DNA of 64,000 nt from Noviherbaspirillum humi (GTDB lineage: Bacteria > Pseudomonadota > Gammaproteobacteria > Burkholderiales > Burkholderiaceae_D): the NCBI RefSeq assembly GCF_900188095.1, contig NZ_FZOT01000006.1, positions 124,001-188,000 on the forward strand, written 5' to 3'. The notes beneath the pieces were generated by a model. The model was not told the DNA's origin. It was given only the letters and a program-made list of their open reading frames with translations, and searched no databases. Each line of letters starts with the position of its first letter. Position 1 is the stretch's first letter. Shown piece by piece: positions 20,809-30,997 of the stretch. A program made the translations under genes and the position numbers.

Positions 20809-21768
20809 ATGGCGGCGGACGGTTTCGACATCGCGCGCTGGCGCGGCGGACTGGATGGCCATGCCATAGGCATCGTGGCGCCGGGCGGCTACGCACCCGA
20901 TCCGACGGCAGTAGCGGTAGCCGTGGATCGTCTGCGAGCGCTTGGCGCTCGCGTGAAACTCTTCTGCGCGCCCCACGAAAGAAATGAACGCTTCAGCGCG
21001 CCCGACGGAGCCCGGGCAAGGGCGCTCCACGATGCCTTCGCCGATCCGGATGTCAGCCTGGTGCTGGCCCTGCGCGGCGGCTATGGCGCCACCCGCCTGC
21101 TGCCGCTGCTCAATTTCGAACGGCTGCAGCAAAACCGGAAACTGTTGATCGGCCACAGCGACATCACCGCACTCCAACTGGCGTTGCTGGCCAAAGCCGG
21201 CATGCCCTCGCTTTCCGGTCCCATGATCTGCGACGACTTCACCCGCGACATGCCAAGCCGCTTCATGCTCGATCATTTTCTCGGCTTGCTGCGTGGCGGG
21301 CATGCGGTCGAATTCGCCGCGGCGGGCAGCGCGCCGATGGAAGCGGAAGGCATGCTCTGGGGAGGCAACCTCGCCATGCTGACCCATCTCGCCGGCACGC
21401 CATACTTCCCGCAGGTCGAGGGCGGCATCTTGTTCGTCGAAGATGTGAACGAGCATCCGTACCGGGTGGAACGCATGCTGCTGCAGCTGATGCATGCCGG
21501 TGTGCTGCAACGGCAGAAGGCGCTGCTGCTGGGCGACTTCTCGCTCTATCGCCTCAGCGATTACGACAATGGCTACGACTTCGACGCCATGCTGCGCCAT
21601 CTGCGATCAAGCCTCGCCATCCCGGTGCTCACCGGCCTGCCTTTCGGCCACATCCGCGACAAAGCCAGCCTGCCGGTGGGTGTGAAGGCCCGCCTGGTCA
21701 GCGACCGTTCGAAGACGCGCCTGTCGTTTCCCGGATTCTCCGTGCCGGCCGCCTCAGCCGAGCGCTGA
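20809..21768 (+). CDS. ldcA: Muramoyltetrapeptide LD-carboxypeptidase
   Basis: 319-residue S66 serine peptidase. The family removes the terminal D-Ala from cytosolic muropeptide tetrapeptides during peptidoglycan recycling. The nucleophile elbow GHSDIT puts Ser117 in place, and the Glu of GMLWGGNLAML and the His of LPFGHIRDK complete the Ser-His-Glu triad seen in the family. Length and the N-terminal IGIVAPGGYAPD are typical. Its last 15 bases overlap the opposing mutarotase gene. Confidence 0.9.
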   Translation: MAADGFDIARWRGGLDGHAIGIVAPGGYAPDPTAVAVAVDRLRALGARVKLFCAPHERNERFSAPDGARARALHDAFADPDVSLVLALRGGYGATRLLPLLNFERLQQNRKLLIGHSDITALQLALLAKAGMPSLSGPMICDDFTRDMPSRFMLDHFLGLLRGGHAVEFAAAGSAPMEAEGMLWGGNLAMLTHLAGTPYFPQVEGGILFVEDVNEHPYRVERMLLQLMHAGVLQRQKALLLGDFSLYRLSDYDNGYDFDAMLRHLRSSLAIPVLTGLPFGHIRDKASLPVGVKARLVSDRSKTRLSFPGFSVPAASAER

Positions 21769-22641
21769 TACGGCGAAGCGCGATTTCAATACAAACGTGT
21801 CGCCCTCGTTCAGGATGGCGAGGCCGGGCTGGCCCGGCATGTGAAAGGCATCGATAGGCTGGGTGATGGGTTCCAGGCAGAAGAAGGGCAGGTCGGGCGG
21901 GCGGTACATCAGGCTGTATCCGTTGCAGTCATCCATCGTCATGGTGATGCTGATGCCGCGGTCGGGATAGGAAATCACCGATTCCCCGATCCAGCCGGTG
22001 AAGCAGTTGTCGATCAGCGGGCCTTGCAGCGGCGCCGGCTGGTTGTAATCCCAAGTCGGCGGAAACTCGGTAGTGTGACTGACCGGGATCGGATCGTCGC
22101 CCGCCAGCCAGACGCCGTCGCAGGGGGATTGCAGCAGGGTGCGTTCATTGCGCACGAAGTAGGGATGCAGGCCGAGTCCATAAGGCAGCGGCTTCTCGCC
22201 ATGATGGGTGACCGACAGCTCGATGCGCAGGGCATGCGGTTCCAGGATGAAGCGCTGGGTGCTGCGATAGTCGTAGGGATCGCCATCGAAGCGGTGCGAT
22301 TCCAGCGCCAGGGTGATCGCACCATCGCCCTGGTCCTGCACCTGCCACGGCTGCATCCAGCCGTCGCCATGGATGGGATAGGCCTCGCCCGGCTTGTTCA
22401 GCTTCACCGGATGAAACACGCCGTCATGTTCGAAGCCGCCGCCGGTGATGCGGTTGGACCAGGGGACCAGCGGAAAGCAGGCGAACGAATAACGCTCCTC
22501 GGATTGTCCATCCCAGGGTCGGAAGAGCGGCGCCCATGCATCTCCGGCTTTCCAGTCCCATGCGGCGACGCTGCCGCCGAGCGAGGGAATCAGGCGCAGG
22601 CGCTGCTTGCCCGCTTCGAGCGTGATGATGTCGGCGGTCAT
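21754..22641 (-). CDS. Aldose 1-epimerase (galactose mutarotase family)
   Basis: 295-residue mutarotase-like protein interconverting alpha and beta anomers of a sugar. Beta-sandwich with FPLVPWSNRITGG (substrate Arg), the His pair in YPIHGDGW and GLGLHPYFVRN, and the C-terminal Glu in FFCLEPITQP. First plausible ATG used; length is usual. It is last in a minus-strand run after the dehydratase and lactonase genes, spaced 31 and 44 bases, which argues that it prepares the pyranose for oxidation in the same sugar pathway. Confidence 0.88.
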   Translation of the reverse strand: MTADIITLEAGKQRLRLIPSLGGSVAAWDWKAGDAWAPLFRPWDGQSEERYSFACFPLVPWSNRITGGGFEHDGVFHPVKLNKPGEAYPIHGDGWMQPWQVQDQGDGAITLALESHRFDGDPYDYRSTQRFILEPHALRIELSVTHHGEKPLPYGLGLHPYFVRNERTLLQSPCDGVWLAGDDPIPVSHTTEFPPTWDYNQPAPLQGPLIDNCFTGWIGESVISYPDRGISITMTMDDCNGYSLMYRPPDLPFFCLEPITQPIDAFHMPGQPGLAILNEGDTFVLKSRFAVSALG

Positions 22642-22672
22642 GATGCTCCGGTGTCCGATGCGGTTGGCGGCC

Positions 22673-23554
22673 TCAGCCGCGGAAGGGATGGGGCGGCACG
22701 CCGGCGACGTCGAGCCCGATCGCGAACAGCCCGCCTGCCTGCGGCTCCTTCGCCAGCTGTTCCGGCGACAGGCCGACGGCGGCGGAGGTGATGTACAGCG
22801 TCTTCAAATCCGGGCCGCCGAAGGCGCAGCTGGTGATCTGGCTGCAGGGCAGCGCAATCGTCTGCAGCACCTTGCCCTGCGGATCGTGGCGCGTGATCCT
22901 GCTCGCGCCCCAGTGCGCGATCCAGAGGCCGCCCTCGGCGTCGGTGGTCATGCCGTCGGGCGAGCCGTCTTCCGGACCGAACTGCAGGAACAGGCGCTTG
23001 TTGCCGGCTTCGCCGGTGTCGGGATCGAAGTCGAAGGCGTAGACACGGCCGTTCACGCTGTCGTTGTGGTACATGGTGCGGCCGTCGCCTGACCAGGCCG
23101 GCCCGTTGGTGACCACATAGCCGCTGTCCACCTGCACATGGCCGTGCTCCTGCGTGTATCGGTAGAGGGAGCCGGTCGGTTCCTTGCCGTCGAAATGCAT
23201 GGTGCCGGCCCAGAAGCGGCCGCGGCTGTCGCACTTGCCGTCGTTGAAGCGGTTGCCCGGCTGGTCGTGCTCCACTTGATGCAGCGGCGTCAGTTCGCCG
23301 CTGGCGGGATCGAAGCGGGCAAAGCCATGGCGCAGGGTCACCATCAGGCCGTTGCCGTCGGCGCGCTCGGCCAGCGTAGAAATGTTTTGCTCGAATTGCC
23401 AGGTGCGCCGCCCGTCGCGCGGGGAGAAGCGGTGCAGGCGATGGCCGAGGATGTCGACCCAGTACAGCGCCTGCTCGCGCACCGACCACATCGGCCCTTC
23501 GCCCAGCTGGGCATGGGCATCCCATACGCACTCCAGGCGGTTCATGTCGATCAT
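22673..23554 (-). CDS. SMP-30/gluconolactonase-family lactonase
   Basis: 293-residue six-bladed beta-propeller of the SMP-30/regucalcin family, hydrolysing sugar lactones to aldonic acids. Family features: the Glu ligand in AQLGEGPMW, the Asn in NRFNDGKCDSRGRFWAGTM, and the later Asp in FGPEDGSPDGMTTDAEGG that would bind the divalent metal. No signal peptide. Its place between an aldonate dehydratase and a mutarotase suggests galactono- or arabinono-lactone as substrate; this is inferred from context. Confidence 0.88.
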   Translation of the reverse strand: MIDMNRLECVWDAHAQLGEGPMWSVREQALYWVDILGHRLHRFSPRDGRRTWQFEQNISTLAERADGNGLMVTLRHGFARFDPASGELTPLHQVEHDQPGNRFNDGKCDSRGRFWAGTMHFDGKEPTGSLYRYTQEHGHVQVDSGYVVTNGPAWSGDGRTMYHNDSVNGRVYAFDFDPDTGEAGNKRLFLQFGPEDGSPDGMTTDAEGGLWIAHWGASRITRHDPQGKVLQTIALPCSQITSCAFGGPDLKTLYITSAAVGLSPEQLAKEPQAGGLFAIGLDVAGVPPHPFRG

Positions 23555-23598
23555 GACGAACTCCTTGGGTCCGGATAATGCATGAACATGTCCCCGCG

Positions 23599-25320
23599 CT
23601 AGTGCGATTCGCGCGGCACGGGCGCGCCGCTGCTGCCGACCAGGAAATCGAGATCGGCGCCGAGATCAGCCCCGAGCACATGGTCGCAATAGAGCCGGGC
23701 GTAGCCGCGTTCCGGCTTCGGCGGTGGGACCCACTCGGCCTTGCGCCGCTGCAGTTCTTCGTCGCTCACTTCCAGGTTCAGGCGGCGCGTTTCAACGTCG
23801 AGTTCGATCATGTCGCCGTCCCGCACCAGCGCCAGGGGGCCGCCTGCCGCCGCCTCCGGCGAGGTATGCAGCACGACGGTGCCGTAGGCGGTGCCGCTCA
23901 TGCGCGCGTCGGAAATCCGCACCATGTCGGTGATGCCCTTCTGCAGCACCTTGCGCGGCAGCGGCATGTTGCCGACCTCCGCCATGCCCGGATAGCCGCG
24001 GGGGCCGCAATTCTTCAGCACCATCACGCAGTTCTCGTCCACGTCCAGCGCCGGGTCGTCCACCCGCTCGCGGAAATGCTCGATGTTCTCGAACACCACC
24101 GCGCGGCCGCGGTGCTTGAGCAGGTGCGGCGAAGCGGCGGACGGCTTGATCACCGCGCCGTTCGGCGCCAGGTTGCCCTTGAGGATGGCGATGCCGGCCT
24201 TGTCCTTGAACGGCTGCTCAAGCGGCATGATGACGTCGCGGTTGTAGCAGGGCGCATCGGCGATGTTCTCGGCGATGGTCCTGCCGTTCACGGTGAGGGC
24301 ATCGCCATGCAGCAGGTGCTGGATCTCGCGCATTACCGCCGGCACGCCGCCGGCATAGAAGAAGTCTTCCATCAGAAATTCGCCCGACGGCTGTAGGTTG
24401 ACGAGGCAGGGCAGGTGGCTGCCGATGCGGTCGAAGTCTTCCAGCTTCAGGTCCACGCCGATGCGGCCGGCGATCGCCAGCAGGTGCACCACCGCATTGG
24501 TGGAGCCGCCGATGGCCGCGTTCACCCGGATCGCGTTCTCGAAGGCTTCGCGCGTCAGAATGCGGTCCATGGTGAGGTTTTCCTTCACCATTTCCACAAT
24601 GCGGCGGCCGCTCAACTGAGCGATGCGGTTGCGGCGCGTATCCGGCGCTGGAATCGCGGCATTGCCGGGCAGCGACATCCCGAGCGCTTCCACCATGCTG
24701 GCCATGGTCGATGCCGTTCCCATGGTCATGCAGGTGCCGGCAGAGCGGTTCATGCATGCCTCGGCTTCGGTGAATTCCGCCTGCGTCATGGTGCCGGCCC
24801 GTACCATCTCCGACATCTGCCATACGCCGGTGCCGGAACCGATGTCCTTGCCGCGGAATTTGCCGTTGAGCATGGGCCCGCCGGAGACGCCGATGGTCGG
24901 CAGGCCGCAGCTGGCGGCGCCCATCATGAGCGACGGCGTGGTCTTGTCGCAGCCCATCAGCAGCACCACGCCATCGATCGGGTTGCCGCGGATCGACTCT
25001 TCCACGTCCATGCTGGCGAGATTGCGAAACAGCATGGCGGTCGGCCGCAGCTGGGTTTCGCCGAGCGACATCACCGGGAACTCGAGCGGGAAGCCGCCCG
25101 CCTCAAGCACTCCGCGCTTGACGAACTCGGCCAGCTCGCGGAAATGACTGTTGCAAGGCGTGAGTTCCGACCAGGTATTGCAGATGCCGATCACCGGCCG
25201 GCCATCGAATTCATCCTGCGGGTGTCCCGCCTTGGCGGTCCAGCTTCGGTGCACGAAGCCATCGCGGTCCTGGTGGCCGAACCAGGCGGTACTGCGGCGC
25301 TTGGGATTTTGATTGCTCAT
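23599..25320 (-). CDS. IlvD/Edd-family sugar-acid dehydratase (arabinonate/galactonate type)
   Basis: 573-residue iron-sulphur dehydratase. Cysteines placed to bind the cluster are Cys56 (SELTPCNSH), Cys124 (GCDKTTPSLMMGAA) and Cys196 (SAGTCMTMG). The C-terminal SDARMSGTAYG carries the catalytic Ser typical of the family. Length and the N-terminal RSTAWFGHQDRDGF match L-arabinonate dehydratases, some of which also accept D-galactonate and D-fuconate. Divergent from dgoK across 251 bases. Neighbouring KDGal kinase and aldolase favour galactonate as the physiological substrate; arabinonate remains possible. Confidence 0.85.
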   Translation of the reverse strand: MSNQNPKRRSTAWFGHQDRDGFVHRSWTAKAGHPQDEFDGRPVIGICNTWSELTPCNSHFRELAEFVKRGVLEAGGFPLEFPVMSLGETQLRPTAMLFRNLASMDVEESIRGNPIDGVVLLMGCDKTTPSLMMGAASCGLPTIGVSGGPMLNGKFRGKDIGSGTGVWQMSEMVRAGTMTQAEFTEAEACMNRSAGTCMTMGTASTMASMVEALGMSLPGNAAIPAPDTRRNRIAQLSGRRIVEMVKENLTMDRILTREAFENAIRVNAAIGGSTNAVVHLLAIAGRIGVDLKLEDFDRIGSHLPCLVNLQPSGEFLMEDFFYAGGVPAVMREIQHLLHGDALTVNGRTIAENIADAPCYNRDVIMPLEQPFKDKAGIAILKGNLAPNGAVIKPSAASPHLLKHRGRAVVFENIEHFRERVDDPALDVDENCVMVLKNCGPRGYPGMAEVGNMPLPRKVLQKGITDMVRISDARMSGTAYGTVVLHTSPEAAAGGPLALVRDGDMIELDVETRRLNLEVSDEELQRRKAEWVPPPKPERGYARLYCDHVLGADLGADLDFLVGSSGAPVPRESH

Positions 25321-25571
25321 GGAAGGGAGTGGGTTCTTGTCGTGAAGAAGCGCGGTTACGATCCGGCATCAATAGTGGAGTGGCCGGAAGAATGAAAGTT
25401 CAGGCAAGCCTGCCAGCAGCCGTTACGGCTCATTCGGATACTAGGCGTTGAGCATCGTCCGGGTTTGAGCCATCGCAAGGCGCGGCCGCTGCAGCCGAAA
25501 GGCGGGAACGGGAAGAGGGCAATGCCATCCAAGCTGCAGGGAAATTCTTGCCTCCGCTTACGGAGTCCGCC

Positions 25572-26486
25572 ATGACATCAGCCAACCGCCCCCTGCTCGG
25601 CATCGACTGGGGCACCAGCAACCGCCGCGCCTATCTGCTCGATGCGCAAGGCGGCATCGCCGCCGAGCATGCGGACCATGCCGGCATCCTGCAGGTCAAC
25701 GGCGACTTCGAGGCGTCGCTGCAGCAGCTGCTGCAAGCCATGAAGCTGGAGCAGGGCGCCGACATCGTGATGTCGGGCATGGTGGGCAGCCGAAACGGCT
25801 GGGTGCAGGTTCCCTATCTGCCGGTGACGCAGCCGCTGTCCGCCCTGGCACAGGCCATGACGCCGGTGCCGACCGCGCTGCCGGGCGTGCGTTGCCGCAT
25901 CGTGCCCGGCTATACCTATATCGACCCGCAGGGCGTGCCGGACGTGATGCGCGGCGAGGAAGCGCAGATCTTCGGCGCCATGCGCATGGGCGCGCCGGAT
26001 GGCTGGTACCTGCTGCCAGGGACCCACAGCAAATGGGCCGAGTTGCGCGGCGGCCGGCTGCTGCGCTTCCTCACCTTCATGACCGGCGAGCTGTACGCGC
26101 TGCTGTGCGAGCACGGCACGCTGTCCAAGGTCATCAACAGCCGGGAGCCGGTTCCGCTGGCCTTCGAAGCGGGCCTGAAGGCCAGCGCCCATGGCGAGTT
26201 CACCCATGCCGCGTTCGGCTGCCGGGCGCTGGTGGTCACCGACATGATGCCGCCCGAGCACGCGGCCTCCTACCTCTCCGGCCTGCTCATCGGCAGCGAG
26301 ATCCACGACATCCTGCGCCGCGCCGGCAGCATGGACGCGCCGGTGCAGATCGTCGGCAGCCCCAGCCTTGCCGCCCGCTACGGACGGGCTTTGGACATCC
26401 TCGGCATGACCAGCCGCGCCTGGGACCCGGATCAGGTCTACCTCGCCGCCCTGCATGCCTTCTTCAAGGAAAGCGATCAGTCATGA
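25572..26486 (+). CDS. dgoK: 2-dehydro-3-deoxygalactonokinase DgoK
   Basis: 304-residue ASKHA-fold kinase phosphorylating 2-keto-3-deoxygalactonate at C6. The N-terminal phosphate-binding motif LGIDWGTSNRRAYLLD is intact, with MSGMVGSRNGW, LLPGTHSKWAEL and FMTGELYALL typical of DgoK. Start ATG 25572 follows CGGAG and gives the family N-terminus; ATG 25548 is eight codons longer. Its stop overlaps the aldolase gene by ATGA, so kinase and aldolase are translationally coupled. Confidence 0.93.
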   Translation: MTSANRPLLGIDWGTSNRRAYLLDAQGGIAAEHADHAGILQVNGDFEASLQQLLQAMKLEQGADIVMSGMVGSRNGWVQVPYLPVTQPLSALAQAMTPVPTALPGVRCRIVPGYTYIDPQGVPDVMRGEEAQIFGAMRMGAPDGWYLLPGTHSKWAELRGGRLLRFLTFMTGELYALLCEHGTLSKVINSREPVPLAFEAGLKASAHGEFTHAAFGCRALVVTDMMPPEHAASYLSGLLIGSEIHDILRRAGSMDAPVQIVGSPSLAARYGRALDILGMTSRAWDPDQVYLAALHAFFKESDQS

Positions 26487-27109
26487 ACTACAATCTTCCT
26501 TCGCCTTATCCGCTGGTCGCCATCCTGCGCGGCCTGACGCCGGCGGAAGCGCCGGAATTCGGCCGCATCCTGTTCGATGCCGGCTTCCGCCTGCTGGAGG
26601 TACCGCTGAACCGGCCCGGCGCGATCGAAGCGATGCGCGAACTGATCAGGATCGCGCCGGCCGACGCCATCATCGGCGGCGGCACCATGCTGACCCTGCA
26701 GCATGTGGAACAGGTGCATGAGGCCGGCGGCCGCCTGATGGTCTCGCCCAACTGCGAGCCGGAAGTGATCGCCTATGCGGTCGGCAAGGGCATGCTGGCG
26801 CTGCCCGGGGTGGCCACGCCGACCGAAGCCTACCGCGCCCTGCAGGCGGGAGCGCACGGCTTGAAGCTGTTCCCCGCCGAGATGCTGCCGCCCTCGGTGG
26901 TGAAGGCGATGGTGTCCATCCTGCCGCCGGACACGCCGGTCATGCCAGTGGGCGGCGTCAGCCCGGAAAACATGGCGGCCTTCGCCGCCGCCGGCGCCAC
27001 CGGCTTCGGCATCGGCAGCGCCCTCTACAAGCCGGGTATCGATGCCGCCGGCCTGAAGAAGTCGGCGGAAGCGTTCATGCGCGCCCGGGCCGCCTTGCCG
27101 GCTCGATAA
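26483..27109 (+). CDS. dgoA: 2-dehydro-3-deoxy-6-phosphogalactonate aldolase
   Basis: 208-residue class I KDPG/KDPGal aldolase, splitting 2-keto-3-deoxy-6-phosphogalactonate to pyruvate and glyceraldehyde 3-phosphate. TIM barrel with the catalytic Glu in FRLLEVPLNRP, Schiff-base Lys in GLKLFPAEML, and phosphate-binding GGVSPENM and GFGIGSALY. The start is the ATG in the ATGA overlap with dgoK. With dgoK, the dehydratase, lactonase and mutarotase it gives nearly all of a DeLey-Doudoroff galactose route; no sugar dehydrogenase or transporter is nearby. Confidence 0.92.
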   Translation: MNYNLPSPYPLVAILRGLTPAEAPEFGRILFDAGFRLLEVPLNRPGAIEAMRELIRIAPADAIIGGGTMLTLQHVEQVHEAGGRLMVSPNCEPEVIAYAVGKGMLALPGVATPTEAYRALQAGAHGLKLFPAEMLPPSVVKAMVSILPPDTPVMPVGGVSPENMAAFAAAGATGFGIGSALYKPGIDAAGLKKSAEAFMRARAALPAR

Positions 27110-27168
27110 GCCAGCCTGGCAACTCGGCCTGCGCCGGCGGGGAGGTCGGCTGGAGCCGCATGGAATGC

Positions 27169-27174
27169 TAGAAT
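27169..27174 (+). promoter_or_regulatory. Candidate -10 of the ABC-F gene
   Basis: TAGAAT in GCTAGAATAGCGGG, 39 bases before the GTG start at 27213. The -35 region is poor. Similar TAGAAT hexamers precede ratA in this window. Confidence 0.35.
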
Positions 27175-27212
27175 AGCGGGTTAATCCGAATTCCACCGCA
27201 AAAGGCATTTCC

Positions 27213-28811
<1,599 letters not shown>

Positions 28812-28920
28812 GCCCGTTGTCGTTTTTCCATTGAAATCCGCTGTTTCCCACGCACATAGCAGGTGCCGGCAAGCTGCCGGTGCCCAGGGGTGATGCCCGA
28901 TTACTTCCGGATACCAGACC

Positions 28921-30060
28921 ATGCAAATTCAACCGATCAAGACCGTCGAATTTGAACGCCCGCAGATGGAACAGGGCATCAGCTGCGTCGCCAACGCCTG
29001 GGCGCGCGTGCCGGCCGATGTGTCGCCCGCCGAAAGAGGGGCGATGAAGGACCGCATTCGCCACCTGCTGAAGGAAAAGCAGGCGGTGCTGGTGGCGCAC
29101 TACTACGTCGATGCCGACCTGCAGGACCTGGCGGAGGAAACCGGCGGCTGCGTCTCCGACTCGCTGGAGATGGCCCGCTTCGGCCGCGACCATCCGGCCA
29201 AGACCCTGGTGGTGGCGGGCGTGCGCTTCATGGGCGAGACCGCCAAGATCCTGAGCCCGGAAAAGCGCATCCTGATGCCTGACCTGGACGCCACCTGCTC
29301 GCTCGATCTCGGCTGCCCGGCGGACGAGTTCAACGCCTTCTGCGATGCCCACCCGGACCGCACCGTGGTGGTCTACGCCAATACCAGCGCGGCGGTGAAG
29401 GCCCGCGCCGACTGGATGGTGACCTCGTCCATCGGACTGGAGATCGTGCAGCACCTGCATGCGCAGGGCAAGAAGATCCTGTGGGCGCCGGACAAGCACC
29501 TCGGCAGCTATATCCAGAAGAAGACCGGCGCCGACATGCTGCTGTGGCAGGGTTCCTGCCTGGTGCATGACGAGTTCAAGGGCGTGGAACTGGAACTGCT
29601 GAAGCGCGAGCATCCGAAGGCGAAGATCCTGGTGCATCCCGAGTCGCCGGAAGCGGTGGTGGCGCAGGCCGACGTGGTCGGCTCCACCTCGCAGCTGATC
29701 GCCGCGGCCCAGAATCTGGACGCGAAGGAGTTCATCGTCGCCACCGACAACGGCATCCTGCACAAGATGCGCATGGCCGCCCCGGGCAAGATCTTCATCG
29801 ACGCGCCCACCGCCGGCAACAGCGCCACATGCAAGAGCTGCGCCCATTGCCCCTGGATGGCGATGAACGGCCTGCAGAACCTCATCGACGTGCTGGAAAC
29901 CGGCCGCAACGAGATTCATGTCGATCCGGCCGTCGGCCGCCAGGCGAAGGTGTGCATCGACCGCATGCTGGACTTTGCGGCTGCGCGCAAGGCGAATGTG
30001 CGGCCGGGCAGCGATCTGGCGAAGGAGCAGAAGCTGTTTGCCGGGGTGGGGCCGGCTTGA
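28921..30060 (+). CDS. nadA: Quinolinate synthase NadA
   Basis: 379-residue [4Fe-4S] enzyme condensing iminoaspartate with dihydroxyacetone phosphate to quinolinate for NAD synthesis. It shows the three-domain NadA pattern with cluster cysteines in [16 protein letters not shown] (or nearby [10 protein letters not shown]), [12 protein letters not shown] and the C-terminal [30 protein letters not shown] is the N-terminal substrate region. A strong terminator follows 43 bases after the stop. The preceding enzyme NadB is 2 kb away on the other strand; nadC is not in the window. Confidence 0.95.
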   Translation: MQIQPIKTVEFERPQMEQGISCVANAWARVPADVSPAERGAMKDRIRHLLKEKQAVLVAHYYVDADLQDLAEETGGCVSDSLEMARFGRDHPAKTLVVAGVRFMGETAKILSPEKRILMPDLDATCSLDLGCPADEFNAFCDAHPDRTVVVYANTSAAVKARADWMVTSSIGLEIVQHLHAQGKKILWAPDKHLGSYIQKKTGADMLLWQGSCLVHDEFKGVELELLKREHPKAKILVHPESPEAVVAQADVVGSTSQLIAAAQNLDAKEFIVATDNGILHKMRMAAPGKIFIDAPTAGNSATCKSCAHCPWMAMNGLQNLIDVLETGRNEIHVDPAVGRQAKVCIDRMLDFAAARKANVRPGSDLAKEQKLFAGVGPA

Positions 30061-30102
30061 TTTAGCTTTGCACTCTCAAATTACAGAATAGCTACAACAT
30101 GC

Positions 30103-30141
30103 AATGCCGTTCAGTGAAAAGCTGAACGGCATTCTTATTTT
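30103..30141 (+). terminator. Rho-independent terminator after nadA
   Basis: A perfect 12-base stem, AATGCCGTTCAG (30103-30114) with CTGAACGGCATT (30122-30133), a 7-base loop, then CTTATTTT. It marks the edge between core sequence and the AT-richer insert that follows. Confidence 0.9.
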
Positions 30142-30252
30142 GTGAATTTTGAGCGGTGTTATCGTCGGTGAAGATACAAGCGTAAAAGTGCGATGGTTGG
30201 CGCCGATCTACCTCATCCGCTTCAACCACAACTTCGCCCACGAAGCGTTTGT

Positions 30253-30873
30253 CTATTTGACCCTGTAAATCGGTTCTGCAAATTCAATTGGTACAATTTG
30301 TGCAGTTGCGTCAGTGGCCGAGTTTCCAGTGAACGCCAATACCTTGAGCTCGCCATTCGCTAATCTGATGACTGTCCCAGAGTGTCCGCCACCAGAAAGA
30401 ATCGCAATATCGCCAGGTTGAGCTTCTGAGGCCTTGACCACCGTACCATTCTTTTTGACATCGGCAACCATGGCGGGAATGTAGGAAGGCGGTGTTCCAA
30501 CGGTCCTTAGTCCCGCGCGGACCCGAAGGTAATTCACCATGGCGGCACAGATTTGAGTGGCAGGAAGTGTGTACGGTAGCTTCAGTGCTTTCGAAATTGC
30601 TTGTAGTCGAGCCGCATCAAGATACACACTCTCGTACGTCCAACTATAGTGATTACTTTGCTGTGCTTTCTTTAACACCGAAAAAACTCCAAATTCATTT
30701 AGTAGTTTCTCTGCTTCTTGCTGAACTCGGGCCGTCTTACTTGATGTAGCTATTTGGTAGGGGATAATTGTTCCATCATTACCTGCTAAGTTACCGGCAA
30801 CAAGTACAGGATTATTTGGTGAGGATTGAAGATTTTGATTCACATTCCTACTCTCGATGACTCTAAGTCCCAT
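30253..30873 (-). CDS. Papain/NlpC-like putative cysteine hydrolase, paralog 1
   Basis: 206 residues, no family recognised with certainty. Start ATG (30873) has a good AAAGGAG. Layout: an unusual N-terminal ~40 residues ending in PVLVAG...DGTIIPY, a helical middle (residues ~45-108), Cys109 at the head of a helix (QICAAMVNYLRV), then GDIAIL (Asp155), His164 in GGGHSGTVIRL and strands to KVLAFTG. A helix-capping Cys followed by PGD...HSG is the order found in NlpC/P60 and CHAP amidases and peptidases. There is no signal peptide or membrane segment. It is a clear paralog of the gene at 30998-31627. Base composition is visibly AT-richer than neighbours, suggesting transfer. Function unproven. 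Confidence 0.72.
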   Translation of the reverse strand: MGLRVIESRNVNQNLQSSPNNPVLVAGNLAGNDGTIIPYQIATSSKTARVQQEAEKLLNEFGVFSVLKKAQQSNHYSWTYESVYLDAARLQAISKALKLPYTLPATQICAAMVNYLRVRAGLRTVGTPPSYIPAMVADVKKNGTVVKASEAQPGDIAILSGGGHSGTVIRLANGELKVLAFTGNSATDATAQIVPIEFAEPIYRVK

Positions 30874-30912
30874 GGTTTCTCCTTTGTTGACAAGCTACGG
30901 CATCTATCAAGA

Positions 30913-30940
30913 TCAATTAAAGGCTTGCACGCAGCAAGCC
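30913..30940 (-). terminator. Candidate terminator between the paralogs
   Basis: On the minus strand GGCTTGC (30940-30934), loop TGCGT, GCAAGCC (30928-30922), followed by TTTAATT. It lies 58 bases beyond the stop of the upstream paralog and 40 bases before the downstream one, so each gene may be a separate transcript or the downstream one attenuated. Confidence 0.5.
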
Positions 30941-30997
30941 AGTGAATCAATCAATAAATCGAGCGTCACAACTTAAAAATCAAAAAATATTCGTTGA

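Noticed and set aside
28862-28885. Short hairpin upstream of nadA
   Set aside because: Only a 6-base stem without T-run and no match to a known riboswitch; not distinguishable from GC-rich background.
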